Shown in pieces: positions 1-8,575 of a stretch of 64,000 bases of DNA. This DNA is from Natronosalvus amylolyticus. Its GTDB lineage: Archaea > Halobacteriota > Halobacteria > Halobacteriales > Natrialbaceae. The notes below the pieces were generated by a model. It saw only the letters and a list, made by a program, of their open reading frames with translations, searched no databases and was not told the origin of the DNA. Location of the stretch: positions 1,798,001-1,862,000 of the forward strand of contig NZ_CP101156.1 of NCBI RefSeq assembly GCF_024298845.1, written 5' to 3'. Every line of letters begins with the position of its first letter. The first letter of the stretch is position 1. Position numbers and translations under genes: made by a program.

Positions 1-151
1 ATAGTAACACACTACTAATTCCATATTCACATGAGCGGTGAAGGATCCCACCACCGACTATCAATCCAGTCGGCTCGAGGGGTTGACTCACGGATGACGG
101 GTGGATCCTCGCAACACAACCGCCGTGAACCAACCTCCAAAAATCTCGGCC

Positions 152-178
152 AAAAAACACGCTCGCTCCGCTCGCGTG
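152..178 (-). terminator. Terminator after etfA
   Basis: Just past the etfA stop, the minus-strand transcript can form a short GC stem (CACGC/GCGTG around a GC-rich loop) followed by a run of six U. This fits a T-run-dependent archaeal terminator for the etfBA unit. Nothing else is seen in bases 1-184. Confidence 0.45.
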
Positions 179-184
179 AGCAAC

Positions 185-1141
185 TTACGAGAACTGCTCG
201 ATCAGCGCCGGCACCACGTCGAACAGATCGTCGTGAATCGCATAATCCGCGATGTCCATGATCGGCGCGTTCGGGTCCGTGTTGATCGCCACGATCGTAT
301 CTGACCCTTTCATCCCTGCAACGTGCTGTACAGCGCCGGAGATACCGATCGCTATGTAGACATCTGGTGTGACGACCTTGCCGGACTGACCGACCTGTCG
401 GTTCGCCGGCAGCCACCCAGCGTCCACGATCGGCCGTGACGACGACATCGTCGCATCTAGCGCCGCTGCCAACTCCTCGATCAACTCGAGGTTCTCCTCT
501 TCGTCGATACCGCGGCCGACCGACACCAGCAGGTCCGCCTCGCTGATGTCCACGTCGCCGCCCGCGACTTCCTCGAATCCGTTCACGCTCGAGCCGATGG
601 CGTCCTCGTCGATCTCCGCCTCAAATGCCTCCACGGCGGCTGAACCCTCGCCTTCGGCGACGGGCCACTCCGCGCCACGGATCGTTACCACCGCAGGCGT
701 TTCCTCGACATCGACGGTCGTTTCGACTTTCCCGCCGTACATCTCGCGCGTCGCCGTCAGCGTCTCCCCAGCCGTCTCGAGGCCGACCACGTCGGTCACC
801 AGCGGTACATCGAGTCGGGTCGCCACCGCGGGCAGGTAATCCAGGCCGTTCACGCTGTTCGCCCCAAGCACGTAACTCGCGCCGATGGAATCGACCAGTT
901 GGGTCACCGCCTGCGTATAGACGTCGTGGTTGAACTCCTCGCCGTAGGCGACGGTATGAATTGCGTCCACGCCCTCGCGGTCCAGTTCCTCGGCGTAGGC
1001 GTCTACATCGCCGCTGATGACGGCAACGTGCAGGTCGCCGCCGGTCTCTTCGGCCAGTTCCGCACCCGCCGTGAGCAACTCGAGGCTGACGTCACGAAGT
1101 TCGCCCTGGCGGTGTTCGGCGATGGTGAGGATATCGCTCAT
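185..1141 (-). CDS. etfA: Electron transfer flavoprotein alpha subunit
   Basis: This is the large subunit of the soluble FAD/AMP electron carrier that collects electrons from acyl-CoA and related dehydrogenases and passes them to the quinone pool. The protein is 318 residues, a normal family length. The C-terminal third (about residues 230-300) carries the ETF-alpha FAD-binding signature: SRPIVDAGWLP, then RQVGQSGK, then ISGAVQHVAGM, and NTDPNAPI near the end. The N-terminal half is the alpha/beta domain that pairs with EtfB. The start codon overlaps the end of the upstream etfB by four bases, so the two are one operon with coupled translation. The family call is secure; the partner dehydrogenase is not visible in this window. 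Confidence 0.95.
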   Translation of the reverse strand: MSDILTIAEHRQGELRDVSLELLTAGAELAEETGGDLHVAVISGDVDAYAEELDREGVDAIHTVAYGEEFNHDVYTQAVTQLVDSIGASYVLGANSVNGLDYLPAVATRLDVPLVTDVVGLETAGETLTATREMYGGKVETTVDVEETPAVVTIRGAEWPVAEGEGSAAVEAFEAEIDEDAIGSSVNGFEEVAGGDVDISEADLLVSVGRGIDEEENLELIEELAAALDATMSSSRPIVDAGWLPANRQVGQSGKVVTPDVYIAIGISGAVQHVAGMKGSDTIVAINTDPNAPIMDIADYAIHDDLFDVVPALIEQFS

Positions 1142-1932
1142 TGGGCCACCCCCTTCTCGCGCAGCAGTTCAGCCAACTGTCCAGCCGTATCGTCGGCGCT
1201 CCCGTCGAACACGGTCGTATCGCTCTCGCTCTCCGGTTCGTACATCGACGTCAACTCGAGGTCGCCCGCGACAGCCTCGGTCTCGACACCCAGGTCCGCC
1301 AGTGTCTGGTGGTCCAGTTCCTTGCGCTGGGCCATCCGAATGCCCCGGAGACTCGCGTACCGCGGCTCGTTGATACCCGTCTGAATCGACAGTACCGCCG
1401 GCAGGTCGACGTCAGTCAGCTCCTCCATCCCGCCCTCGAGTTCGCGGTGAACCGACGCTACGTCGGCGCCGTTATCCAGGTCGAGCTGGTTGACGACCGC
1501 TGCCCACTGCGTCCCGACGGCTTCAGCCAGTGCGACGCCTGTCGCCCCGAAGCTGTCGTCGCCCGACTGTACGCCAGTCAGCACGAGGTCCGGCTCTTCG
1601 GCTTCGACCACTGACTCGAGAATCGCGACCTTCGCACCGACGTCCAGCAGGTCGACCTCCTCGAGGGCGTCGTCCCACACCCGGATAGCGCGGTCGGCAC
1701 CCTTGGCGAGGGCCTGCCGGATCGTCTGTTCGGTGTCTTCGTCACCGATCGTGACGGTGACGACCTCGTCGACGACGCCGTCTTCCTGGAGCTGGACGGC
1801 CTCCTCGATGGCGTAATCGTCCCACTCGTTGAGATCGGCGCTCAGATAGCGCTCGTCGATAGCGGTGCCGTCGATCTCGAACGCGTCGTCGACGGTGACA
1901 ACCTCTTTGACCGGTACGAGTACCTTCATCAT
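1138..1932 (-). CDS. etfB: Electron transfer flavoprotein beta subunit
   Basis: This is the small ETF subunit, which holds AMP and docks with EtfA. The 264-residue protein begins MKVLVPVKEVV, the typical EtfB opening, and contains the conserved adenine-nucleotide fold with LVLTGVQSGDDSFGATGVALAE (about residues 120-141) and NEPRYASLRGIRMAQRKEL (about 188-206). Two ATG codons stand in tandem at the start, and the second (1929) gives the canonical N terminus. It is the first gene of an etfB-etfA operon with a four-base overlap. The divergent TRAM gene begins 185 bases away. Confidence 0.95.
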   Translation of the reverse strand: MMKVLVPVKEVVTVDDAFEIDGTAIDERYLSADLNEWDDYAIEEAVQLQEDGVVDEVVTVTIGDEDTEQTIRQALAKGADRAIRVWDDALEEVDLLDVGAKVAILESVVEAEEPDLVLTGVQSGDDSFGATGVALAEAVGTQWAAVVNQLDLDNGADVASVHRELEGGMEELTDVDLPAVLSIQTGINEPRYASLRGIRMAQRKELDHQTLADLGVETEAVAGDLELTSMYEPESESDTTVFDGSADDTAGQLAELLREKGVAQ

Positions 1933-2086
1933 GATAGATTGTGGTCTCCTGTGCGTAAACGTTTTCGAAACCGCGATTATCGGGCGTCGAGTTGATTCGT
2001 CTCGAGGGACGCTCAGACGAGTCGGTTCGTTACAGTTTCACGAGTTGTAGAATACATCGGAGGAGCCGTGGCTCGCTTCCGGAAGC

Positions 2087-2095
2087 GGTTTAACG
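2087..2095 (+). promoter_or_regulatory. TATA-like box for the TRAM gene
   Basis: The AT-rich sequence GGTTTAACG lies about 25 bases before the ATG at 2117, the spacing expected for a leaderless haloarchaeal transcript. Confidence 0.5.
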
Positions 2096-2116
2096 ATACC
2101 ACAGGTAGTAGACGCC

Positions 2117-2611
2117 ATGGCGGACTGTCCACTCGCAGACGACTGCCCGAGCTTCTCAGAGCGAATCAGCGGCATGGGCTGTAGCCACTACGGCGACCGT
2201 GGCGGCAAAGAATGGTGTAACCACTACAGCCAGCCTATCCAGGACCTGAAGACACAGCCGGTCAAACCCAGCGAAGAAGTCATCGTCGACGTCGTCGACA
2301 TGCACGAAAGCGGTGCCGGCGTCGGCCGCACCGAAGACGGCTTCATCGTCATGATCGACGGCGTCCTCCCGAAAGCCCGCGTTCGCGCGAAGATCACCCG
2401 CGTCCACAGCAACCACGCTCGAGCGGACGTACTCGAACGACTCCCACTCGAAGCCGACGAGGAAGTCGACGAGGAAGCCGAGGGTGAAGATGAAGATGCG
2501 GACGACGATGACGACGGGGACGAAGCATCCGCGGAGGATGACGAGGAGAAATCCGGGCGACGTCGGCCACGTGAGCAACTGGGAAGTCGGGAAAACTTCT
2601 GGGGCTCCTGA
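2117..2611 (+). CDS. TRAM domain protein with N-terminal Cys cluster
   Basis: This is a probable small RNA-binding protein. Residues 1-40 hold a Cys/His-rich patch (CPLADDC, then GCSHYGD, then WCNHY) that could bind zinc. Residues about 50-105 form a TRAM domain (VDVVDMHESGAGVGRTEDGF and VLPKARVRAKI), the beta-barrel used by many archaeal RNA-modifying enzymes and stand-alone RNA chaperones. The last 50 residues are an acidic, probably disordered tail ending in a basic stretch. A TATA-like box at the right distance supports the ATG and leaderless translation. The gene is monocistronic and divergent from etfBA. The RNA target cannot be inferred. Confidence 0.85.
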   Translation: MADCPLADDCPSFSERISGMGCSHYGDRGGKEWCNHYSQPIQDLKTQPVKPSEEVIVDVVDMHESGAGVGRTEDGFIVMIDGVLPKARVRAKITRVHSNHARADVLERLPLEADEEVDEEAEGEDEDADDDDDGDEASAEDDEEKSGRRRPREQLGSRENFWGS

Positions 2612-2657
2612 ACACCGAAGCGCAGTGGACAGCGTTCCGTTTCGAGCCATCGCCATC

Positions 2658-2742
2658 TATGGTAGCCAGTGAAACGATTTACACACCTAACGCGACGCCA
2701 GCTTGCGAGAGGGTGTGCAATGACGTTCACTGACTACTATAG
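2658..2742. mobile_element. Short palindromic-end insertion (MITE), copy 1
   Basis: An 85-bp non-coding unit is bounded by imperfect terminal inverted repeats: CTATGGTAGCCAGTGAAAC at the left and GTTCACTGACTACTATAG at the right. A second copy with the same ends and a highly similar interior lies at 22458-22539. Size, inverted ends and dispersal fit a MITE mobilised by a transposase supplied elsewhere. No transposase gene for it is visible here, and the parent IS family was not identified. Confidence 0.65.
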
Positions 2743-2837
2743 AAACCGCGTCGCGCTCGAGTGCCGTACTGTGACAATCTGGTTTTCGAGAGGAGTGTCA
2801 TCCAGCGCCGCCTACCGTCTTGCATCTGCAATAAGAT

Positions 2838-2845
2838 GTAAATAC
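2838..2845 (+). promoter_or_regulatory. TATA-like box for the DUF4129/DUF58 operon
   Basis: GTAAATAC lies about 27 bases before the ATG at 2869. It is the only clear promoter candidate for the four co-directional genes that follow. Confidence 0.45.
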
Positions 2846-2868
2846 AACTGACGTATTGTCCTACCTGA

Positions 2869-4893
2869 ATGGAGGGATCATCGGATGGGATACGACGGCT
2901 GCTTGCCGTCATTGCAATTGGGTGTGCAATCGGAGGTATTCTTCTCGCTTCGAGCGCGATGCCCATGCTGGCTGCAGATACCCCAGCAGCAGCCATGCTG
3001 GGGGAAGAAGGAGTCGCAGCCGAGCACGAACGAGCCGTCCAGCAGGCGGTACTCGGCTCGGCGCTCGAGCACGCCGACGGGGATGAATCGTCCACACTCG
3101 AGGGGGTAGACGAGAGCGACATCGAGAACGGCGAGATGGATGCCGAGGAGCTTGAACGGGCAATCGAAGCGGGCGACATCGATCCCGAGGAGCTAGAACA
3201 GGCCATCGAGGAGGGTGATATCGACCCCGAAGCCCTCGAAGAAGGGATCGAAGCGGGTGAGGGCTCGAGTTTACAGCTCGACGGTGGCTCCGTGCCGGCC
3301 GGTGCGATGGCTGGCGGTGCCGAAGGCGAGGGCGGACTCGAGGGCGACATCACCCGCGCAGCCGTCCTGACGGGAATGGAGCTGCAGGGCGATCACCTCA
3401 CCGACCCCCAGATGAGCGACGCCCTGTTCGGACTGGGTGCCGTATACGCGGCGATGGGCGGCTCGACTGACGGTCTGCCCGCCAACGCCGACCTCGATGC
3501 AGAAGGCGACCACGACGATGGCATGACCGGAGATGGCCTCGGCGGGGCCGAAACCTCTTCAGGCGGCCTGTTGGACGTCCCGACCTCGAGCAGCGGCCTC
3601 GACGGTGGGTTCGGCGACGCCGTGGGTGACGACACCGTGGCAGACGGTGGGATGGATTTCGACGGTTCGACCGACAGTGACGGGTCCGACGACGGCAGTG
3701 ACGGTGCCGATGGCTTCGATGCTGACGGATCAGACAGCACGGAGAGCGGCGAGATGGATGACGGAGACGACGATGGTACCTGGGACGATGGTGACGAGGA
3801 GACGACCGACGACAGTGAACACCCTGACGAGGATGGCGAAACCGACGACGGTGGAGCAACTGCCGACGACGATGTTGACGAGGGTGACGACACCGACGCC
3901 ACGACAGATGACGGAGACGACTCGAGTGACCCGATGGGTGACTCGAGCGACGACACCGACGACTCGGAAACCAGTACCGACGACTCGACGGCCGACGATG
4001 ACGGAGACGAAACTGATGACTCGAGCGCGGACGGAGACGCAACTGACGACGACGGTTCGGAGATCGACGACGCCGACGGCTCGAGTGACGAACCGTCCAC
4101 GGACGAGACCGATGAGGGAAGTAGCGACGATACTGGCAACTTGGACGACACTGACGACTCGAGCGACGATACTGACGACTCGAGCGACGAAGACGAAGGG
4201 ATCGTCGCCTCGATAACCGAATCGCTCGGACCGCTCGGTGACCGGCCGCTGTTGACCGCGGTTCTCGCCGTCGTGGTGGTCGTCGTCGCCTACGTCTTCC
4301 TGACGAAAGACGACCCGATAGCGACGTTGCGAGCGATTCCGGGTCGACTCGTCTCGCTGGTTATGGGTGCCGTGGTCGCCTGTTCACAACTCCTCGAGCG
4401 AGCGGTGAGCGCGTTGGCACGAGTCAAATCCGTCGCCGAAATACCGGGGTTGATCGTCACCGCACTCGTCGGTGCACTGGCGTCGATGCGACAGAAAGCA
4501 GGCGACGTCCGCGCCTCGCTGCCTATCGTCGGTGACAACAGGAGTGAAGCGGCCGCTGCCGACATCGACGAGGAGGTCCAGTCGTCTGCACGAGAGCGAA
4601 TCCGTCGTTCGTTTTATCGACTCGAGTCGATGTCGACGGTGTATCCACTCAACGTCGCCACGCCGACCGACGTCGCACACGACGTAAAATCACAGGGCGT
4701 GCCGGCCGAACCGGTCGATACCATCGCCGACGCGTTCCGTGACGTCGAGTACGGCGACCGCGACCCCGAACGCCGACTCGAGCAGACGACCGAAGCCGAA
4801 GCAACGTTACAGGCCGCCCTCGAGGAGCCGTCAGCCGAGGCGGAGGGAAGCGCTGGTGAACCGACTGGAGTCGGCCCAACGGAGGACAGATGA
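2869..4893 (+). CDS. Secreted/membrane acidic protein with C-terminal DUF4129-like domain
   Basis: This 674-residue protein starts with a hydrophobic signal segment (about residues 10-35). Residues about 88-130 contain three tandem 14-residue repeats of the type GDIDPEELEQAIEE. A long D/S/T-rich low-complexity stretch (about 225-445) probably forms an extended extracellular linker. One transmembrane helix follows (about 462-480, LLTAVLAVVVVVVAYVFL). The C-terminal cytosolic part ends in a region (ARERIRRSFYRLE through RDPERRLEQTTEAE) that resembles DUF4129 domains found with MoxR, DUF58 and transglutaminase-like proteins. It overlaps the next gene by four bases (ATGA). The function of the cluster is not established; an envelope assembly or protein maturation role is inferred from family associations. 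Confidence 0.7.
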   Translation: MEGSSDGIRRLLAVIAIGCAIGGILLASSAMPMLAADTPAAAMLGEEGVAAEHERAVQQAVLGSALEHADGDESSTLEGVDESDIENGEMDAEELERAIEAGDIDPEELEQAIEEGDIDPEALEEGIEAGEGSSLQLDGGSVPAGAMAGGAEGEGGLEGDITRAAVLTGMELQGDHLTDPQMSDALFGLGAVYAAMGGSTDGLPANADLDAEGDHDDGMTGDGLGGAETSSGGLLDVPTSSSGLDGGFGDAVGDDTVADGGMDFDGSTDSDGSDDGSDGADGFDADGSDSTESGEMDDGDDDGTWDDGDEETTDDSEHPDEDGETDDGGATADDDVDEGDDTDATTDDGDDSSDPMGDSSDDTDDSETSTDDSTADDDGDETDDSSADGDATDDDGSEIDDADGSSDEPSTDETDEGSSDDTGNLDDTDDSSDDTDDSSDEDEGIVASITESLGPLGDRPLLTAVLAVVVVVVAYVFLTKDDPIATLRAIPGRLVSLVMGAVVACSQLLERAVSALARVKSVAEIPGLIVTALVGALASMRQKAGDVRASLPIVGDNRSEAAAADIDEEVQSSARERIRRSFYRLESMSTVYPLNVATPTDVAHDVKSQGVPAEPVDTIADAFRDVEYGDRDPERRLEQTTEAEATLQAALEEPSAEAEGSAGEPTGVGPTEDR

Positions 4894-5597
4894 GTCGGAC
4901 GCCATCGACGACCGGCCTGCTCGCCGCGACGGTGCTCGGAGCGGCATCGCTCGGTTTTGGCGTCGTCCTCCTGTATCGACCCGAAGCGCTCCTCGAGACC
5001 GTCCCCGAACTCGAGCCAGTGCTGGTTGCACTCGACCCCAGAGTCGTCCTGTTCGGACTCGTCGGTAGTCTGCTCGTAATCGGGGCGACGCTGTGGATTA
5101 CGGGCCGGTTGCGTGGGGAGCCACCGACGTCGCTCGGCGAGACAGCATCCGACTCGCCGTCGAGGGCCTTTGCTCGCACCACGAAACGCTCCCCACCCGG
5201 TGGCGAGTTCGACGCGTTTCTCGAGAGAGCGACAGCATACGAAGACCAGGCTCGGTGGCAACGGGAGGAATCGAGAACGCGGCTACGAGAGACGCTCAGA
5301 CGGGTTGCCGCCGAGACGTACGGAGACGGCACCGATCCGGAGGCCGCTGTGCGCGCCATCGAAACCGGCCAGTGGACCGACGACGTCCGCGCGGCCGCGT
5401 TCCTGGCGGGTGAGGACGGGCCCTCACTCCCGCTTTCGGTCTGGTTGTACGATCTCGTGAGTACCTCCGACCCGTTTCACCGAAGCGTCGAGTACACGAT
5501 CGAGGCTATCGACGCGCTCGGAACGGAACCCGAGAGACGGAGGACTGAGGCCACCAACACTGCCAACCACCAGTCCGGGGAGGTGCGTACGGCGTGA
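4890..5597 (+). CDS. Two-helix membrane protein of the DUF58 cluster
   Basis: This 235-residue protein has two predicted N-terminal membrane helices (about residues 8-28 and 50-72) and a soluble C-terminal domain with conserved-looking RWQREESRTRLRETLRRVAAE and WTDDVRAAAFLAGEDGP segments. It sits between the DUF4129-like gene and the DUF58 gene, overlapping both by four bases (ATGA and GTGA), so all are translated from one message. Haloarchaeal MoxR/DUF58 clusters often carry a protein of this type (possibly the DUF7269 family, from memory). No catalytic motif is seen. Confidence 0.7.
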   Translation: MSRTPSTTGLLAATVLGAASLGFGVVLLYRPEALLETVPELEPVLVALDPRVVLFGLVGSLLVIGATLWITGRLRGEPPTSLGETASDSPSRAFARTTKRSPPGGEFDAFLERATAYEDQARWQREESRTRLRETLRRVAAETYGDGTDPEAAVRAIETGQWTDDVRAAAFLAGEDGPSLPLSVWLYDLVSTSDPFHRSVEYTIEAIDALGTEPERRRTEATNTANHQSGEVRTA

Positions 5598-6871
5598 GCC
5601 AGCGCGTTCCCCGCTGGCAGGGTGCGCTCATCGTCTCGCTCGCCGTGAGCCTGCTCGCCGTCACCCTCGGTGCGCCAGCGCTATTCATGCTCGCGGTCGT
5701 CCCCCTGGGCTACGTCCTCGTGGGCGTCGCCAGTGCCGGCCCGCCGGAAACGCTGGCGATCGAACGGTCACTCGACGTGGAACGACCCAGGCCAGGCCAA
5801 CCCGTCCGCGTTACCCTCGCGGTGACGAACCACGGCGACCGCGTCCTTCCAGACGTCCGAATCGTCGACGGCGTGCCCGAGAGCGTTCCCGTTACGTCCG
5901 GCACGCCCGCGTTTGCAACCGCAGTCCGTCCCGACGAGACCGTCACCCACGAGTACGAACTGTTGCCCCCTCGCGGCGAATACCACTTCGACGAACCGCA
6001 GATTCGAACCCGAAATCTCAGTTCGAGCGCCCTCGACACCCTCGAGCTCGAAGCCGACGGGACCGCCTCGCTCACCTGTGAGACCCTGCTCGATTCGTTT
6101 TCGATTCGCGATCAGACCATCCAGTTCGTCGGTCGAGCACCGACCGACGAGGGCGGCAGCGGCATCGAGTTTTACGCCGCCAGGGAGTACCGCCACGGCG
6201 ATCCGATCAACCGAATCGACTGGCATCGCCTCGCTCGAACGGGCGAACTCGCGACCATCGAACATCGCGTCGAACGCGCCGTCACGATGGTCTTCCTCGT
6301 CGACGATCGAACGGGCGTTCACCTCGACTCCATCTCAGGTGGCCCCGACTCGTTCGACCTGACGATGTATGCGGCCTCTCGTGGTTTGTTGGCCTCACTG
6401 GACGACGGCAACCGAACCGGCTTCGCGATGCTCGAGGACGACACCTGGATCGACCCCGGCGCCGGCACCGACGTGCGACGACGGGTAGACGACGCGGTCG
6501 AGGAGGCATCCGCAGGTTCGGGATCAGGGAAGGTGATCGCCGACGGGGGCCGACTCGCCGTCGACCTCGAGAAACGCCTCCCGCGTAACGCACAGGTCGT
6601 CTTCTGTACGCCGTTGACCGACCAGACGGCCGTCGACCTGGTCGAGCAGCTCCGGTTGCGCGGTCGAACCGTCACGGTCGTCAGCCCGGATATGACGACC
6701 GGCGTGAGCGAGACGGAAACGACGCCGGGGGCGTCAGTCGCCGCTCTCGAGCGACGAAACCGCGTCGATGCGGTTCGAAGCGTCGGATCAGTCGTCGTCG
6801 ACTGGGACCTCAGTGAACAGCTTTCGGTCGAACTCGTCCAGGCCCTGCGACTGGCAGCCAACAGACAATGA
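5594..6871 (+). CDS. DUF58 domain protein
   Basis: The protein has 425 residues with a GTG start overlapping the upstream stop. Two membrane segments lie at about residues 8-48, then a beta-rich extracytoplasmic-type domain (about 55-165). The DUF58 core is at about 188-225 (GSGIEFYAAREYRHGDPI, then RIDWHRLARTGEL), followed by a von Willebrand A-like fold with MVFLVDDRTG. DUF58 proteins accompany MoxR AAA+ ATPases and are thought to be scaffolds or clients in complex assembly. The partner MoxR is encoded convergently just downstream (8576-9532). Confidence 0.88.
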   Translation: MSQRVPRWQGALIVSLAVSLLAVTLGAPALFMLAVVPLGYVLVGVASAGPPETLAIERSLDVERPRPGQPVRVTLAVTNHGDRVLPDVRIVDGVPESVPVTSGTPAFATAVRPDETVTHEYELLPPRGEYHFDEPQIRTRNLSSSALDTLELEADGTASLTCETLLDSFSIRDQTIQFVGRAPTDEGGSGIEFYAAREYRHGDPINRIDWHRLARTGELATIEHRVERAVTMVFLVDDRTGVHLDSISGGPDSFDLTMYAASRGLLASLDDGNRTGFAMLEDDTWIDPGAGTDVRRRVDDAVEEASAGSGSGKVIADGGRLAVDLEKRLPRNAQVVFCTPLTDQTAVDLVEQLRLRGRTVTVVSPDMTTGVSETETTPGASVAALERRNRVDAVRSVGSVVVDWDLSEQLSVELVQALRLAANRQ

Positions 6872-8562
6872 CAGAGTACACACACGGCACGGAACGAGAC
6901 CAGCACTCTCCGTCCGGAGACGGAAGCACGAAACCGGACAAAAGTCGCCTCGAGCGCGCACGGGCGACGGCAACGATGCTCGGGCGACGTGGCGTCGCCG
7001 GCGCACTCGAACGGACCAGAATCGCCCTGGCCCGTCCGACCGCGAGTGACATCGCGACGCTGGTGTTGACGCTGCTGGTTTGTCTGGTCGTCGGCGGTTC
7101 ACTCATCGGGGCACGCCTCGCCGCCGTCGCCACGGCAGGAGGCGTCGTAGCGGCGCTCACCGCGGTCTTGCTCGCGAGTCCCAACCCCGCCGTTCGAGCC
7201 GTCGGCGGAGCGCTCGCCGTGCCGACGTCCGTCATGGTAGCCGCACCCATCGTCGTCGCCTGGGCGTTCGCGTTCGGCATCGCCGGCTTCGGCCCCTTCG
7301 CCGCCGTCACTGTCTGGGCACTCATCTTCGCGGCGCTGGCCGGAACGCTCGTCTCCTGGGACAAACTCGGCGACGCTGGCGCCAGGAAAGCTGCCACGGG
7401 AGCGACGCTGGCCGCACTCGGCGTCATTGGCGTCGTCGTCATCCGAGTGTTGCCAGAAGCCGGTGTCCGCGAGCAGGCCCGCGCTGCAGTGGTCGACATC
7501 GGTGCACTCGCCCTCGAATTCGTCGTCGAGCCGAGTCAATCGATGGCCGCGCTCTCGTTTTTCGGACTGACCATCGCAGTCGCACTCGCCCTCGGCTTTA
7601 CGAGTCGGTATCTCCCGTTCGAACGACTGGTACCGCCAGACCGACGGGATGCCCTCTCGAACGCCGTAGCCGGGGTCGGCCGTGGGTGTAGCCTCGTGAT
7701 CCGGGGCTCGATCGTGCTCGGGCTTGGAGCCGTGTTCGTCCCCGTCGTCCTCGAGTCCTTCGAGGAGATTCCCCTCACGCCGTTCGAACTCGAGGCCGAG
7801 GTTCCGGCACCGCTTGGCAGCCTGCTGGCGGGCTTGCTGACGTCGGGTACACTGCGGTATCTGTTGCTCGCCCTGCTTGGCGTGCTGGTGCTCGCTGCGT
7901 TCGGCGAGTGGGTACGACGAGCACTCAGACGCGGACTGGCTGGCGTGCTCGCTCGAGTGTGTGCCCCGATGGCCGGCGGCGTCGTGCTCGCGCTGGGACT
8001 GGCATACGCCGTGGCCGACCCGGCTATCGAGGCAACGCTTGAGTCCCTGATCGTCCAACTTGAACCGCAATCGCTCGCAGAGTTGCTGCTCGAGTTCCCG
8101 ACCTTCGGGCTCGTCGCGGCGCTGATCATCGTCGCGCTGGGAATGCTTGCGTCTCTCCTGGGGACGGTGTCGACGCTCCGGACGATTCGCGTGTTGCCGC
8201 CACGGGCGATCGGGGCCGCACTCGCCGCAATCGGCGTGTTCGGCCTGGCGATTTCGCTTGCGATCATCGGCCGCCCGGAGACCGCCATCTGGACCGCTGG
8301 GAGTGCGTTCGTCATCTGGGACATCGGCGAGTACGCAGACGGTATCAGAGCCGAACTGGGGCGTGAAGCCGCAACGATGCGGGCCGAACTCGTCCACGCG
8401 GCCGGGTCCGTGGTCACGGGCGCACTCATCGCACTCGGGACCGTCGGCCTGTATCGCTGGGTCGCGACTGACGTCCCGTTGATCGACCGTCGACTGGCCG
8501 CCGCCGCGCTGGCGACCGGGTTAGTGACGCTCGCACTCGTCGCCCTGGTACTCCGAAAATAG
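6868..8562 (+). CDS. Polytopic membrane protein of the DUF58 cluster
   Basis: This 564-residue integral membrane protein has a charged, soluble N terminus (about residues 1-65) and roughly a dozen hydrophobic helices rich in A, L, V and G. It overlaps the DUF58 gene by four bases (ATGA) and closes the operon. It belongs to a haloarchaeal family seen beside DUF58/MoxR genes (possibly DUF7519, from memory). No transporter signature or catalytic residues stand out, so the role is unknown. It ends 14 bases from the convergent moxR stop. Confidence 0.75.
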   Translation: MTEYTHGTERDQHSPSGDGSTKPDKSRLERARATATMLGRRGVAGALERTRIALARPTASDIATLVLTLLVCLVVGGSLIGARLAAVATAGGVVAALTAVLLASPNPAVRAVGGALAVPTSVMVAAPIVVAWAFAFGIAGFGPFAAVTVWALIFAALAGTLVSWDKLGDAGARKAATGATLAALGVIGVVVIRVLPEAGVREQARAAVVDIGALALEFVVEPSQSMAALSFFGLTIAVALALGFTSRYLPFERLVPPDRRDALSNAVAGVGRGCSLVIRGSIVLGLGAVFVPVVLESFEEIPLTPFELEAEVPAPLGSLLAGLLTSGTLRYLLLALLGVLVLAAFGEWVRRALRRGLAGVLARVCAPMAGGVVLALGLAYAVADPAIEATLESLIVQLEPQSLAELLLEFPTFGLVAALIIVALGMLASLLGTVSTLRTIRVLPPRAIGAALAAIGVFGLAISLAIIGRPETAIWTAGSAFVIWDIGEYADGIRAELGREAATMRAELVHAAGSVVTGALIALGTVGLYRWVATDVPLIDRRLAAAALATGLVTLALVALVLRK

Positions 8563-8575
8563 TCAGTTCGAAGCG

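Noticed and set aside
27-1384. Several open frames antisense to etfA and etfB
   Set aside because: High GC keeps the opposite strand open; the products are Arg/Ser/Pro-rich with no domain, and the ETF motifs explain the region.
3393-4216. Ser-rich and Thr/Arg-rich long frames overlapping the DUF4129-like gene
   Set aside because: They are shadows of a D/S/T-rich repeat region (GAC/TCG codons read in other frames).
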